A stretch of DNA of 64,000 nucleotides, taken from contig NZ_CP051293.1 of NCBI RefSeq assembly GCF_013170805.1, positions 124,001-188,000 of the forward strand. The letters are read 5' to 3'. Position 1 is the stretch's first letter; every line of letters begins with the position of its first letter. A model generated the notes under the pieces. The model did not search any database and was not told where the DNA came from. It worked only from the letters and a program-made list of their open reading frames with translations. Made by a program: the position numbers and the translations under genes. Shown in pieces: positions 26,710-35,615 of this stretch. The stretch is from Mesorhizobium sp. NZP2077. GTDB taxonomy: Bacteria > Pseudomonadota > Alphaproteobacteria > Rhizobiales > Rhizobiaceae.

Positions 26710-28263
26710 GTGAGGCCGATCGAGACCCGATATGCCCTCAGTGGCGATGTGCGGATCGCCTATCAGGTGGTCGGCCAGGGATCGTTCGATCTCGTCTTCG
26801 TGCCGGGCTTCATTTCCAATCTCGACCTGCACTGGGAAGACGAGGGCTACTCCAGGCTCTTGAAGCGGCTGTCGGCGTTCTCGCGGCTGATCCTGTTCGA
26901 CAAACGCGGCACCGGCCTTTCCGACCGTGTCGATGCGCACAACCTGCCCAGTCTTGAAACGCGTATGGACGATGTGCGCGCGGTGATGGACGCCACCGGC
27001 AGCGGCCGGGCTGCCTTGCTTGGCGCGTCCGAAGGCGCGCCTATGGCAATGCTGTTCGCCGCCACCTATCCCGAGCGGACGCGGGCGCTGGCGCTCTATG
27101 GCGGCTATGCGCATTTCCACAAATGGGTGATGCCGCCGGAACGCCTCAACGCCTTCATCGCCAAGGCCGACACGGCCTGGGGCACGGGCGCCACCTTGCC
27201 CAATTTCGCGCCGGGCCGGGTCGACGACCCGCATTTTACCCAGTGGTGGGCGCGTTTCGAACGCCTGTCGGCGAGCCCGACGGCAGCAGCGGCGCTGGCG
27301 CGGATGAACGCGGAAATTGACGTGCGTGGCGTGCTGGCGGCGATCAGCGCGCCGACGCTGCTCATCCATCGCCGCAACGATGCGCGGGTCGATCCCGACG
27401 CCAGCCGCTTCCTGGCCAGGAAAATCCCGAATGCGCGGCTGGTCGAGATTCCCGGGCGCGACCATCCGATCTGGACCGGCGACGTCGACCGGGTCGCCGA
27501 CCTGATCGAGGAGTTTCTGACCGGCGAGCGCGCCGTCGCCGAAGCGGACCGCGTGCTGGCGGCCCTTCTGGTGACGCGCATCTACGATACGACGCGGATG
27601 GGCGACCGCATGTGGAGCGAACGCAGCGAGCGCTTCCAGGAAACCTGGCGGTTGCTGGTCGGGCGCCATGGCGGCCGCGCGCTGGGCACGCAGGGTGAGA
27701 TGATGATTTCGCGCTTCGATGGCCCGGCGCGCGCCATACGCTGTGCGGCGGCACTGCGCGAAGCGGCGAAAGGGCTCGGCGTGGCCAGCGCGCAGGGCGC
27801 GCATGTCGGCGAGATTGAACTGCGCGGGCCGCCGGTGGGGCTGACGGCGCGCGTGACGATGCAGCTTGCTGCGCACGCCAGCCGAGGCGACATTCTCGCG
27901 TCGCGGCTGGTCGCGGATCTGGCAACCGGCTCGGGCCTTCATTTCGAAGACGCCAGCCGGGTCACGCTGGACGATCTCGATGAGCCGATGGCACTGGTGC
28001 GGGCAATGTCGGAACAGCATCTGGAGCCCGACTGCCGCGCCAGGACCAAAGCGACCGAACCGGCCGTGCTGACGGCGAGGGAAAGCGAGGTGGTGAGCCT
28101 GATTGCCGACGGCAAGAGCAATGCTGCGATTGCCGCCGAACTCAGGCTGAGCGAGCACACGGTCAAGCGCCACGTCGCCAACATATTGCTCAAGCTCGAC
28201 CTGCCGTCGCGAGCGGCGGCAGCCGCATTCTCGGTCCGGCACACTGGCCCGGACGGGCCATGA
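26710..28263 (+). CDS. Alpha/beta-hydrolase - degenerate cyclase - LuxR HTH fusion regulator
   Basis: The 517-residue protein has three parts. Residues 1-272 are an alpha/beta hydrolase with nucleophile elbow GASEG (Ser 107), an acid in RRNDARVD (224-230) and His 252 in GRDHPIW. Residues 283-425 align with class III nucleotide cyclases (FDGPARAIRCAAALREA, ATGSGLHFEDASRVTLDDL), but the first metal aspartate is Arg 290, the second is Glu 330, and the purine-recognition lysine is lost, so catalysis is unlikely. Residues 452-508 are a LuxR/GerE helix-turn-helix (LTARESEVVSLIADGKSN, LSEHTVKRHVANILLKL). I infer a transcription factor that senses a hydrolysable ligand. The start codon is GTG or ATG-like at 26710. 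The stop lies inside a strong hairpin. Confidence 0.82.
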   Translation: MRPIETRYALSGDVRIAYQVVGQGSFDLVFVPGFISNLDLHWEDEGYSRLLKRLSAFSRLILFDKRGTGLSDRVDAHNLPSLETRMDDVRAVMDATGSGRAALLGASEGAPMAMLFAATYPERTRALALYGGYAHFHKWVMPPERLNAFIAKADTAWGTGATLPNFAPGRVDDPHFTQWWARFERLSASPTAAAALARMNAEIDVRGVLAAISAPTLLIHRRNDARVDPDASRFLARKIPNARLVEIPGRDHPIWTGDVDRVADLIEEFLTGERAVAEADRVLAALLVTRIYDTTRMGDRMWSERSERFQETWRLLVGRHGGRALGTQGEMMISRFDGPARAIRCAAALREAAKGLGVASAQGAHVGEIELRGPPVGLTARVTMQLAAHASRGDILASRLVADLATGSGLHFEDASRVTLDDLDEPMALVRAMSEQHLEPDCRARTKATEPAVLTARESEVVSLIADGKSNAAIAAELRLSEHTVKRHVANILLKLDLPSRAAAAAFSVRHTGPDGP

Positions 28264-28283
28264 GAGCCATGGCCCGTCCGGGC
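28247..28283. terminator. Perfect 16-base-pair hairpin over the stop of the LuxR fusion gene
   Basis: The arms 28247-28262 and 28268-28283 are exact inverse complements (GCCCGGACGGGCCATG and its complement), with a 5-base loop AGAGC. The TGA stop codon (28261-28263) is at the loop. There is no T tract after it, so it may act as a Rho-dependent or bidirectional barrier, or as an mRNA-stabilising end, rather than a classical intrinsic terminator. Confidence 0.7.
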
Positions 28284-28373
28284 GAAGCGGCCATGCCGAC
28301 GCAGGCGCTATCAATTCTCCCCATGCAGGGCAGGCGGATGTCGCCTTTGAAGGCGCTGCGAACGGAGGATGAA

Positions 28374-28853
28374 ATGCTCAAGTCAAAGCGGAATGTCAGA
28401 TCACTGGTGATCGCGGCGAGCATTGGCGCGCTGTTCACGATCACTCCCGCAAAGGCCGAGGATGCCTCGGCAACGGCCGCCTACAAGGACATTCAGGCAA
28501 CGCTCGGCTCGGTGCCGGACATGTTCAAGACCTTGCCCGATGTCGCGATCGCCGGCGCCTGGGCCGAAATCAAGGGCGTCCAGCTCAATCCGAAAACCGC
28601 TCTGGACGGGAAGACCAAGGAGCTGATGGGCCTTGCGGTCGCCTCACAGATCCCCTGCCAATATTGCATCTACTTCCACACCGAGGCGGCCAAGCTCAAT
28701 GGCGCCAGCGACGAGGAGATCAAGGAGACGATCGCGATGGCGGCGATCGTGCGCCACTGGTCGACGATGCTCAACGGCAGCCAGGTCGATCTCGCCACTT
28801 TCAAGAAGCAGACCGACGACGTGTTCGCGGCCGTCAAGGCGAAGTCGCAGTGA
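28374..28853 (+). CDS. Exported AhpD/carboxymuconolactone-decarboxylase-like protein
   Basis: The 159-residue protein starts with a Sec signal peptide (MLKSKRNVRSLVIAASIGALF, cleavage after PAKA), followed by a CMD/AhpD fold. The redox motif is IPCQYCIYFHTEAA: two cysteines two residues apart plus the histidine that completes the AhpD proton relay. Most AhpD-like proteins are cytoplasmic, so an exported version is less usual. It may act in the periplasm as a thiol peroxidase or isomerase-like enzyme. Start chosen at ATG 28374 after GGAGGATGAA; an upstream start at 28260 would destroy the signal peptide. It is first of three genes between two hairpins. Confidence 0.83.
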   Translation: MLKSKRNVRSLVIAASIGALFTITPAKAEDASATAAYKDIQATLGSVPDMFKTLPDVAIAGAWAEIKGVQLNPKTALDGKTKELMGLAVASQIPCQYCIYFHTEAAKLNGASDEEIKETIAMAAIVRHWSTMLNGSQVDLATFKKQTDDVFAAVKAKSQ

Positions 28854-28937
28854 AGATTCCTGCCTGGCGGCAAACACCGGGCATCGCCTACCGAACATCA
28901 ACGGCCCGATCGTGAAGACGGGCACATGGAGGATAAA

Positions 28938-29300
28938 ATGTTGACCAAGACTCAAGTCGTGGATGGCGCGGCGATCAAGAAGGCGATCGAGGGCCGCGAC
29001 GGCAAGATGCTGTCGAGCTTCTACGCCGACGACGCGGTGGTGCGGGTGATCGACCGCAACAACCCGCCGAGCAAACCGCGCGAAGTCCGCGGGCGCGCGG
29101 CGATCGCCACCTTCTGGGACGACATTTGCAGCCGGGCGATGACCCACAAGGTCGACACCACGATTGCCGACGGCGACAGCCTCGCCTTCACCCAGGCCTG
29201 CGCCTATCCGGACGGCACGAAAGTGTTCGCCGCGGCAATGCTGGAGCTGAAGAACGGGCGTATCGCGCGGCAGACCGTCGTGCAGGCCTGGGACGAGTAG
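28938..29300 (+). CDS. SnoaL/NTF2-like protein
   Basis: The 120-residue protein has the NTF2-like cone fold of SnoaL, ketosteroid isomerase and related proteins. It shows SFYADDAVVRVIDRNNPP, then REVRGRAAIATFWDDICSR, and an end strand pattern KVFAAAMLELKNGRIARQTVVQAWDE. The catalytic residue set of known isomerases is not evident, so it may bind or detoxify a small molecule. I chose the ATG at 28938 because GGAGGAT sits 6 bases upstream; the ATG at 28926 overlaps that site. It lies between the exported AhpD-like gene and an unknown gene on the same strand. Confidence 0.75.
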   Translation: MLTKTQVVDGAAIKKAIEGRDGKMLSSFYADDAVVRVIDRNNPPSKPREVRGRAAIATFWDDICSRAMTHKVDTTIADGDSLAFTQACAYPDGTKVFAAAMLELKNGRIARQTVVQAWDE

Positions 29301-29338
29301 ATCAACCGCGGCTCGCCGCAATCTCGGAGGGAAAAAAG

Positions 29339-29653
29339 ATGTTCAGCGCCAGATGGCAGATCGACGCCAAATTCGGGCACAAGCAGACCGTGCTCGAGCT
29401 GCTGAAGAAATGGGAACGCGAGATCGGCTCGCAGGTCGGCCTCGCCGATCTGAAGTTCCAGATCATGACGGGATCGATCGGCGCCCGGGAAGCGACGGTC
29501 GAGTCGCATCACCAGGTCGAGAGCCTGGCCCAGTTGGAGTCGTTCTTCGCAAAGATCGGCAAGATCGACGCGCACGCCAAATGGGGCAAGGAGATCGAGC
29601 CCTATGTCGTGTCAGGCACCAGCCTGTGGAACATCTATCGCATCGTCGAGTAG
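29339..29653 (+). CDS. Uncharacterised 104-residue protein
   Basis: The protein begins MFSARWQIDAKFGHKQTVLELLKKWERE and ends LEIEPYVVSGTSLWNIYRIVE-like with alternating strands and helices. The pattern suggests a ferredoxin-like dimeric alpha/beta barrel. I recognise no named family. A clear GGAGGG lies 6 bases before the ATG. It is the third gene of the cassette after the AhpD-like and SnoaL-like genes and ends 8 bases before a long hairpin. Function is unknown; dimeric alpha/beta barrel proteins often are small monooxygenases or ligand-binding proteins. Confidence 0.72.
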   Translation: MFSARWQIDAKFGHKQTVLELLKKWEREIGSQVGLADLKFQIMTGSIGAREATVESHHQVESLAQLESFFAKIGKIDAHAKWGKEIEPYVVSGTSLWNIYRIVE

Positions 29654-29661
29654 CGGTCTTT

Positions 29662-29715
29662 CCCCGTGAACGGCAGGGCTATCGCATACGGGCGATGGCT
29701 CTGCCGTTCACGGGG
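29662..29715. terminator. Long hairpin between convergent genes
   Basis: The outer arms, 29662-29676 and 29701-29715, are a perfect 15-base inverted repeat (CCCCGTGAACGGCAG and its complement). The inner bases GGCTATCGC and GCGATGGCT extend the stem to about 24 pairs with two weak positions, around the loop ATACGG. It lies between the 104-residue protein and the convergent patD gene, so it probably ends transcription in both directions. The adjacent 100 bases to the patD stop show nothing else. Confidence 0.75.
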
Positions 29716-29817
29716 GAGAAGCGAAAATGGCCACACCCGGCCCTTCGCTATGGCTCCGGGCGTTCGTCGCTCGAACAGCCCATTTGGGGGCTTTTCATCC
29801 GCTGCGCGGACCGCTTC

Positions 29818-31245
29818 TCACCCATGCGCAACCATCACATGCCGCACGGCGGTATAATCCTCCAGCGCGTAGAGCGACATGTCCTTGCCATAGCCGGACT
29901 GCTTTAGCCCGCCATGCGGCATCTCGTTGGTCAGCATGAAGTGGGTGTTGATCCAGGTGCAGCCATATTGCAGGCGGGCCGCCGTCGCCATGGCGCGCGA
30001 CACGTCCTTGGTCCACACCGATGACGCCAGGCCGTAGTCGCTGTCATTGGCCCAGTTCACCGCCTCGTCGACTTCGGTGAAGCGGGTGATCGAGACGACC
30101 GGGCCGAAGACTTCGCGGCGCACGATCTCGTCCTCCTGCAGCGCACCCGCGACGACGGTCGGCTGGTAGTAGAAGCCGGACCCCACGCCCGGCTTGCCGC
30201 CGGTGGTGATCTCGATATGCTTCAGTTCTGCGGCGCGCTCGACAAAGCTCGAGACGCGGTCGCGCTGACGGCGCGAGATCAGCGGGCCGATCTCGTTTTC
30301 GGTGTCGTCCGGCTGGTTGTACTTGATGGTCGAGACGGCGGAGGAGAGATCGGCGACAAGCTTGTCGTAGATCTTCTTGCCGGCATAGATGCGGCAGGCC
30401 GCGGTGCAGTCCTGGCCGGCATTGTAGTAGCCGAAGGCGCGCAAGCCGTTGACGACGGCACCGAGATCGGCGTCGTCGAAGACGATGACCGGCGCCTTGC
30501 CGCCGAGTTCGAGATGCGTGCGCTTGACCGATTTGGCAGCGGCCTGCAGCACCTTCTTGCCGGTGGCGACGTCACCGGTGATCGAGATCATGTTGACCTT
30601 GGGGTGGTTGATCAGCGTGTTGCCGACGCTGTCGCCGCGGCCGAGCACGACATTGACCACACCTTCCGGCAGGATATCGGCAAGAATCTTTGCAAGCTTC
30701 AGCGCTGTCAGCGGCGTCTGCTCCGACGGCTTGAAGACGACGGTGTTGCCGCCGGCGATTGCCGGCGCCAGTTTCCAGGCCATCATCATCAGTGGATAGT
30801 TCCACGGCGCGATCGAAGCGACGATGCCGATCGGGTCGCGCCGCACCATCGAAGTATGGCCAGGCAGATATTCGCCGGCGACGACGCCCGGCATCGAGCG
30901 GACGGCGCCGGCGAAGAAGCGGTAGCAGTCGACGATCGCCGGGATCTCGTCATTGAGCACGGCATTGATCGGCTTGCCGCAGTTCAGCGCTTCGAGTGCC
31001 GCGAACTCTTTCGCTTCGGCTTCGATGCGGTCGGCGATCTTCAAGAGGTAGCCGGAGCGCTGCGCCGGAGTCGTGCGCGACCATAAGACGAACGCTTGTT
31101 CGGCAGCCAGCACCGCCGCCTCAATCTGTGCCTGGTTGGCCTCGGGCAGGTTGAGAATGGTCGCCCCGGTCTTCGGATTGAGGATCGGCTCTTCGGCTTC
31201 TGTGCCCTTCTCGAATTTCGAGCCGATCAGCATCTGGGTGTCCAT
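29818..31245 (-). CDS. patD: Gamma-aminobutyraldehyde dehydrogenase
   Basis: The 475-residue NAD-dependent aldehyde dehydrogenase converts 4-aminobutanal, made from putrescine, to GABA. It matches E. coli PatD (YdcW) along its whole length: [67 protein letters not shown] (general-base Glu) and [11 protein letters not shown] with the nucleophile at Cys 280, the same number as in E. coli. Start chosen at ATG 31245, after GGGAGAG; the longer form would read into the previous permease. It follows the four ydc transporter genes, the same gene order as ydcSTUVW in E. coli, so uptake and oxidation of an amine are coupled. Confidence 0.94.
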   Translation of the reverse strand: MDTQMLIGSKFEKGTEAEEPILNPKTGATILNLPEANQAQIEAAVLAAEQAFVLWSRTTPAQRSGYLLKIADRIEAEAKEFAALEALNCGKPINAVLNDEIPAIVDCYRFFAGAVRSMPGVVAGEYLPGHTSMVRRDPIGIVASIAPWNYPLMMMAWKLAPAIAGGNTVVFKPSEQTPLTALKLAKILADILPEGVVNVVLGRGDSVGNTLINHPKVNMISITGDVATGKKVLQAAAKSVKRTHLELGGKAPVIVFDDADLGAVVNGLRAFGYYNAGQDCTAACRIYAGKKIYDKLVADLSSAVSTIKYNQPDDTENEIGPLISRRQRDRVSSFVERAAELKHIEITTGGKPGVGSGFYYQPTVVAGALQEDEIVRREVFGPVVSITRFTEVDEAVNWANDSDYGLASSVWTKDVSRAMATAARLQYGCTWINTHFMLTNEMPHGGLKQSGYGKDMSLYALEDYTAVRHVMVAHG

Positions 31246-31264
31246 GGAAGTCTCTCCCTTGAGA

Positions 31265-32080
31265 TCATTTGCCCGAACCGGCGATCTGGTCACCGTCGCG
31301 GGTCAGGTAATAGGCAAACAGGATCGGCAGCAGCGTCACCAGCACGACGACCATGGCCACGACATTGGTGACCGGACGTTGGCGCGGACGGATCAGTTCC
31401 TCCAGCATCCAGATCGGCACCGTCTGCTGCTGGCCGGCGGTGAAGGTGGTGACGATGACTTCGTCGAACGAAAGGGCAAAGGCCAGCATGCCGCCGGCCA
31501 GCAGTGCGGTGGCAATGTTGGGCAGCACGACATGCCGGAAGGTCTGGAAGCCGTCGGCACCGAGATCCATAGAGGCCTCGATCATCGAACCCGACGTGCG
31601 GCGGAAGCGGGCCACCGCATTGTTGTAGACGACGACGACGCAGAAGGTGGCGTGGCCGAGCACGATCGTCCAGAACGAGAACGGGATCTCGGCCAGCGAA
31701 AAAGCCGAGCGCAGCGCGATGCCGGTGATGATGCCGGGCAGCGCGATCGGCAGGATGACCAGCAGCGAGATGGTTTCACGGCCGAAGAACTTTGTCCGCG
31801 ACACCGCCGCTGAACAGAGTGTGCCGAGGATCAGCGCAATCGCCGTCGAGATGGCGGCAACGCGCACCGACAGCGACAGCGCTTCCCAGACATCGGGCCG
31901 GTTCCAGGTGACGGCGAACCACTGCGTGGTCAGCCCAGGCGGCGGCCAGACGAAGCTCTTCTCCTCCGTCGTGAAGGCGTAGACGAAGATCAGCAGGATC
32001 GGCAGATGCAGGAACAGCAGGCCGCAAGCGGCGGCGATCTTCAGCGAAAGAGGCGCGGACTGGCCACGATCAGAGCGCAT
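31265..32080 (-). CDS. ydcV: Polyamine-type ABC permease YdcV
   Basis: The 271-residue inner-membrane permease has six hydrophobic helices and the PotC-like ATPase-contact loop [26 protein letters not shown]. It pairs with YdcU to form the channel of an importer for putrescine or a similar amine. I place the start at the ATG at 32080, which overlaps the ydcU stop by 11 bases; a GTG at 32104 is also readable. Its end lies 19 bases before the patD start, so all five genes form one operon. Confidence 0.9.
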   Translation of the reverse strand: MRSDRGQSAPLSLKIAAACGLLFLHLPILLIFVYAFTTEEKSFVWPPPGLTTQWFAVTWNRPDVWEALSLSVRVAAISTAIALILGTLCSAAVSRTKFFGRETISLLVILPIALPGIITGIALRSAFSLAEIPFSFWTIVLGHATFCVVVVYNNAVARFRRTSGSMIEASMDLGADGFQTFRHVVLPNIATALLAGGMLAFALSFDEVIVTTFTAGQQQTVPIWMLEELIRPRQRPVTNVVAMVVVLVTLLPILFAYYLTRDGDQIAGSGK

Positions 32081-33038
32081 CGAAGGCCCCCATGCGCTTG
32101 GCACCCCAGAGGTAGAAACCCATGATGACGATGGGCACGACGGTGAAGGCGGCGGCGAGCGGGATATTGCCGGCGGTGCCCTGCTGCGAATAGACGGCCT
32201 GACCGATGAACAGCCGCGACGTCCCGATGATCTGCGGGATGATGTAGTCGCCCAATGTCAGCGAGAAGGTGAAGATCGAGCCGGCGACGATACCGGGCAA
32301 CGCCAGTGGAAACAGCACATTGCGGAAGGTCTGGCCGGGCGATGCGCCGAGATCGGAGGAAGCCTCGACCAGATTGCCGGGCACGCGCTCGAGGGCTGCC
32401 TGCACCGGCAGGATCATGAACGGCAGCCAGACATAGACGAAGACGATGAAGGTGCCGGTGAACGACACCGACAGCGAGTTGCCGCCGACGACCGGCAGCG
32501 ACAACCAGGCATCAAGCAGCCACAGCAAATGCAGCTTGGCGAGCAGCCAGGTCAAAATGCCTTCCTTGGCCAGGATCAGCTTCCAGGCATAGATCTTGAC
32601 CAGATAGCTCGACCACAGCGGCAGCATGACGCCGAGATAGAACAGCGCCTTCCAGCGGCCGCGCGCATAGCGCGCCGCATAGTAGGCGATGGGGAAGGCG
32701 ACGATGGCCGAGGCCAGCGTGACCAGAGCCGCCATCGTCACCGTGCGCAGGATGATGTCGAGATTGGCGGCTTGCAACAGGTCGCCATAGGTCTTCAGCG
32801 TGAACTGGCGGTTGATGAGGCCGGAATACTCGTCGATGGAGAAAAAGCTCTGCGCCAGGAGCGCGAACAGCGAGCCGATATAGACGATGCCGAGCCACAG
32901 CACCGGCGGCAAAAGCATGAGCAGGAGCAGGAGTTGCGGCCGGCGCCAGAACAGGTCCGACAGCGCACCACGCATGCCGCCGCTGCCGGGCAGGATGGCG
33001 GGGGCCGTGGCGCGCGGCATGGTGGCGTCGAGGCTCAT
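32070..33038 (-). CDS. ydcU: Polyamine-type ABC permease YdcU
   Basis: The 322-residue permease has a long cytoplasmic N-terminus, a first helix [31 protein letters not shown], and the PotB-like loop [27 protein letters not shown] that contacts the ATPase. It forms the membrane channel with YdcV. Its ATG overlaps the stop of the ATPase gene by 4 bases, showing tight translational coupling. Substrate is inferred from the binding protein and patD. Confidence 0.91.
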   Translation of the reverse strand: MSLDATMPRATAPAILPGSGGMRGALSDLFWRRPQLLLLLMLLPPVLWLGIVYIGSLFALLAQSFFSIDEYSGLINRQFTLKTYGDLLQAANLDIILRTVTMAALVTLASAIVAFPIAYYAARYARGRWKALFYLGVMLPLWSSYLVKIYAWKLILAKEGILTWLLAKLHLLWLLDAWLSLPVVGGNSLSVSFTGTFIVFVYVWLPFMILPVQAALERVPGNLVEASSDLGASPGQTFRNVLFPLALPGIVAGSIFTFSLTLGDYIIPQIIGTSRLFIGQAVYSQQGTAGNIPLAAAFTVVPIVIMGFYLWGAKRMGAFDAL

Positions 33039-34033
33039 GCCGGCTCGTCCATCAGATGCAGGTGCTCGCGGTTGAAGGTCAGCACCACCGCCTCGCCTTC
33101 CGCCGGCAGGGTCGTGCCGGCCGGCACGATGGCGTGCAGCTTGAGCCCGTCGGCATCGAGCGCCAGCCTGGTGGTGGCGCCGAGATAATTGGTCGAGACG
33201 AGGCGGGCGGCGACGCCTTCGCCGCTTGCGGCGCGGCCGACTCGAATGGATTCGGGGCGCAAGCTGCCCCAGCGATGCTGGCCGGAATAGCGCTGGACGA
33301 AGTCCGGCGGCAGCACGTTGGAGGAACCGACGAAATCGGCGACGAAACGCGTCTTCGGCCGCTGATAGATGTCCTCCGGCGTGCCGATCTGCATGATCCT
33401 GCCGTCGTTGAAGACGGCGACGCGGTCGGCCATCGACAGCGCTTCGCCCTGGTCGTGGGTGACGAAGACGAAGGTGACGCCGAGCGCCTTCTGCAGCGAT
33501 TTCAGCTCTTCCTGCATGTTCTCACGCAGCTTGAGGTCGAGCGCGCCGAGGGGTTCGTCGAGCAGCAGCACCTTTGGCTGGTTGACCAGCGCGCGGGCGA
33601 GCGCGACGCGCTGGCGCTGGCCACCGGAAAGCTGGCCGGGGCGACGGGCGCCGTAGCCTGGCAGCCGCACCAGCGACAGCGCCTCTTCCGCTGCCTTGTG
33701 CCGCTCGGCCTTGCCGACGCCCTTGACCATCAGCCCGTAGGCGACGTTGTCCAGCACATTGAGATGCGGGAACAGCGCATAGTCCTGGAACACCGTGTTG
33801 ACGTTGCGGCGATAGGGCGGCACGCCCTCGGCGCGTTCGCCGAAGATCGAGATCGATCCCGCCGTCGGCTGCTCGAAGCCGGCGATCAGGCGCAGGCATG
33901 TCGTCTTGCCGGAACCGGACGGCCCGAGCATGGCGAAGAACTCGCCCGGCGCAACGTCGAGATCGACCGCGTCGACAGCGCGAACGCTGCCGAAATGGCG
34001 CGAGACTTTCTGGAAGGAGACGGCAGAGGTCAT
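33035..34033 (-). CDS. ydcT: Polyamine-type ABC transporter ATPase YdcT
   Basis: The 332-residue ATPase energises the importer at the inner face of the membrane. It contains Walker A GPSGSGKTTC near residue 38, the Q-loop NTVFQDYALFPHLNV, the signature LSGGQRQRVALARAL, Walker B VLLLDEPLGALD and the switch VTHDQGEALSMADR. Residues from about 240 form the TOBE/OB domain typical of the PotA/MalK class. It lies between the binding-protein gene and ydcU; the 209-base gap to ydcS contains a repeat element. Confidence 0.93.
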   Translation of the reverse strand: MTSAVSFQKVSRHFGSVRAVDAVDLDVAPGEFFAMLGPSGSGKTTCLRLIAGFEQPTAGSISIFGERAEGVPPYRRNVNTVFQDYALFPHLNVLDNVAYGLMVKGVGKAERHKAAEEALSLVRLPGYGARRPGQLSGGQRQRVALARALVNQPKVLLLDEPLGALDLKLRENMQEELKSLQKALGVTFVFVTHDQGEALSMADRVAVFNDGRIMQIGTPEDIYQRPKTRFVADFVGSSNVLPPDFVQRYSGQHRWGSLRPESIRVGRAASGEGVAARLVSTNYLGATTRLALDADGLKLHAIVPAGTTLPAEGEAVVLTFNREHLHLMDEPA

Positions 34034-34118
34034 GGGCTGTCAGTCTGTTGTCGGTTCGGTTCTATTGAACCATCTTCGCCTGCAAATCATGGCTTGGATG
34101 GCAAATTCACGCGCCACT

Positions 34119-34235
34119 TCACCTCCTCCTCGATGGGGGAGGTCGCGGCGAAGCCGCGGGTGGAGGTGATGGCGCGGACCTAGCGGACAGGCCCCACCCC
34201 GACGCTACGCGTCGACCCTCCCCGCGGGGGGAGGT
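34119..34235. repeat. Mosaic palindromic intergenic repeat between ydcS and ydcT
   Basis: The element consists of nested hairpins. CCTCC-type and GGGGGAGG-type arms flank the inner hairpin CGCGGC-GAA-GCCGCG, and the far end is CCCTCCCCGCGGGGGGAGG. A related element with the same order (CTCCCC arms, then GCTGCGAAGCAGC, then CCCC-rich end) occurs at 50685-50775. It lies in the ydcS-ydcT gap, where it could raise binding-protein expression relative to the permeases by stabilising the upstream message; that role is inferred. Confidence 0.6.
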
Positions 34236-34242
34236 AATGGCG

Positions 34243-35400
34243 TTACCGTCCGCCGATGACGCCGATATAGTCCGACACCCAGCGGTAGTACGGCACGCAC
34301 TGGTCTTTCTGGGTGACGCATTTCGAGACCGGCGTTTTCCAGAACTTGATCTTGTCGAAGTTGTCGTAGCCGTTGGTCTTGCAGCCTTCCTCGCCGAGCA
34401 GTTCATTGCCCTTGCAGGCGGCGGGCACCACGGGGAGCGAGCCGAACCAGGCCGAGACATCGCCCTGCACCTTGGGTGACAGCGAATGTTCGAGCCACAT
34501 ATAGGCGCAATTCGGATGCGCCGCGTCGGCTTCCATCATGGTGGTGTCGGCCCAGCCGGTGACGCCTTCTTCCGGCACGGTCGAGGCAACCGGCTTCTTG
34601 GCGGCAACCAGCGTGTTGACCTGATACGGCCACGAACCGGAGGCGACGACGCCTTCATTCTGGAAATCATCGACCTGGATGGCGGCGTCATGCCAGTAAC
34701 GGCCGACCAGGGTGCGCTGGACGCGCAGCAGGTCGAGTGCTGCCTTGTACTGGTCCTCGTTCAGCTCGTAGGGGTCCTTGATACCGAGTTCCGGCTTGTG
34801 GAACATCAGATAGTTGGCGGCGTCCGCGATATGGATCGGCCCGTCATAGGCCTGGACGCGGCCCTTGTTGGACTTGCCGTCCGGCAGCTTCATCTCTTCG
34901 AAGACGACGTTCCAGCTCTTCGGCGCTTCCTTGAACACTTCGGTATTATACATCAGGATGTTGGGGCCCCACTGATAGGGGACGCCGTAATGGACCTTGT
35001 CGACGGTGAACCAGGGCGCGTCCTTGAGGCGATCGTCGACCGCCTTCCAGCTCGGAATGAGATCGGTGTTGATCGGCTGCACGCGCTTGCCGGCAACCAG
35101 GCGCAGCGAGGCATCGCCCGAAGCCGTGACAAGGTCGAAGCCGCCCTCGTTCATCAGCGAGACCATCTCGTCCGAGGTGTTGGCGGTCTTGACGTTGACC
35201 TTGCAGCCGCTGTCCTTCTCGAAGGCAGTGACCCAGTCATAGCCCTTGTCGGTCTCGCCGCGCTCGATATAGCCAGGCCAGGCAACGATGTTGACCTGGC
35301 CTTCGCCCTTGCCGAGTTCCTTGACCTGGGCGACGGCCTGACCCGAGAAGGTCAGCGCGACCGTCAGCGCAGTGCATGACTTCAGGAATGAATTCATCAT
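34243..35400 (-). CDS. ydcS: Periplasmic polyamine-type binding protein YdcS
   Basis: The 385-residue solute-binding protein carries a signal peptide (MMNSFLKSCTALTVALTFSG, cleavage after AVAQ). The mature protein follows E. coli YdcS closely: NIVAWPGYIERGETDKGYDWV, NTSDEMVSLMNEGG, TASGDASLRL, YGVPYQWGPNILMYNTEVF, GRVQAYDGPIHIAD and QGDVSAWFGSLPVVP. The likely ligand is putrescine or a related amine, given patD in the same operon. Start: ATG at 35400 with GGGAGA just before; the next codon is also ATG. A much longer reading frame continues upstream to 36015, but that part runs over the lysR gene in another frame and is spurious. Confidence 0.93.
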   Translation of the reverse strand: MMNSFLKSCTALTVALTFSGQAVAQVKELGKGEGQVNIVAWPGYIERGETDKGYDWVTAFEKDSGCKVNVKTANTSDEMVSLMNEGGFDLVTASGDASLRLVAGKRVQPINTDLIPSWKAVDDRLKDAPWFTVDKVHYGVPYQWGPNILMYNTEVFKEAPKSWNVVFEEMKLPDGKSNKGRVQAYDGPIHIADAANYLMFHKPELGIKDPYELNEDQYKAALDLLRVQRTLVGRYWHDAAIQVDDFQNEGVVASGSWPYQVNTLVAAKKPVASTVPEEGVTGWADTTMMEADAAHPNCAYMWLEHSLSPKVQGDVSAWFGSLPVVPAACKGNELLGEEGCKTNGYDNFDKIKFWKTPVSKCVTQKDQCVPYYRWVSDYIGVIGGR

Positions 35401-35415
35401 CGATCTCCCATTTTG

Positions 35416-35461
35416 GCGCATGATCCCCGAAACCGCTCCGGTTTTCGCCAAGATCACGCGC
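35416..35461. repeat. Rhizobial palindromic repeat GCGCATGATC...GATCACGCGC
   Basis: The element begins GCGCATGATCCCCGAAAC, has GGTTTTCG in the right half and ends GATCACGCGC, forming an imperfect palindrome. Elements with this pattern (GCGCATGATC, CCGAAAA, CGGTTTTCGG, GATCATGCGC) are dispersed through Rhizobiales genomes. It lies 16 bases upstream of ydcS, within its leader, so it could affect ydcS transcription or message stability. Confidence 0.65.
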
Positions 35462-35582
35462 GGACTGTAAAACTGCCGGTTCGTCCTGTGGACTTGATGT
35501 CGCTCTTGTGGCGGCTTTGGCCCCTGAAACGGAAGGTGCTTGGAAAATTCCGGTTTCGCAAATTCATTTATCAGAAAGGCGA

Positions 35583-35599
35583 TATCGGTTTTCCCGATA
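35583..35599. promoter_or_regulatory. Candidate LysR operator for ydcS
   Basis: TATCGG and CCGATA face each other across 5 bases; on the transcribed strand the core is ATCGG-GAAAA-CCGAT, which contains a T-N11-A LysR-type box. It lies 17 bases past the lysR stop and about 185 bases before the ydcS start. LysR activators bind such boxes upstream of their target promoter. Binding is inferred. Confidence 0.5.
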
Positions 35600-35615
35600 G
35601 ATTGACACCCTTCAA

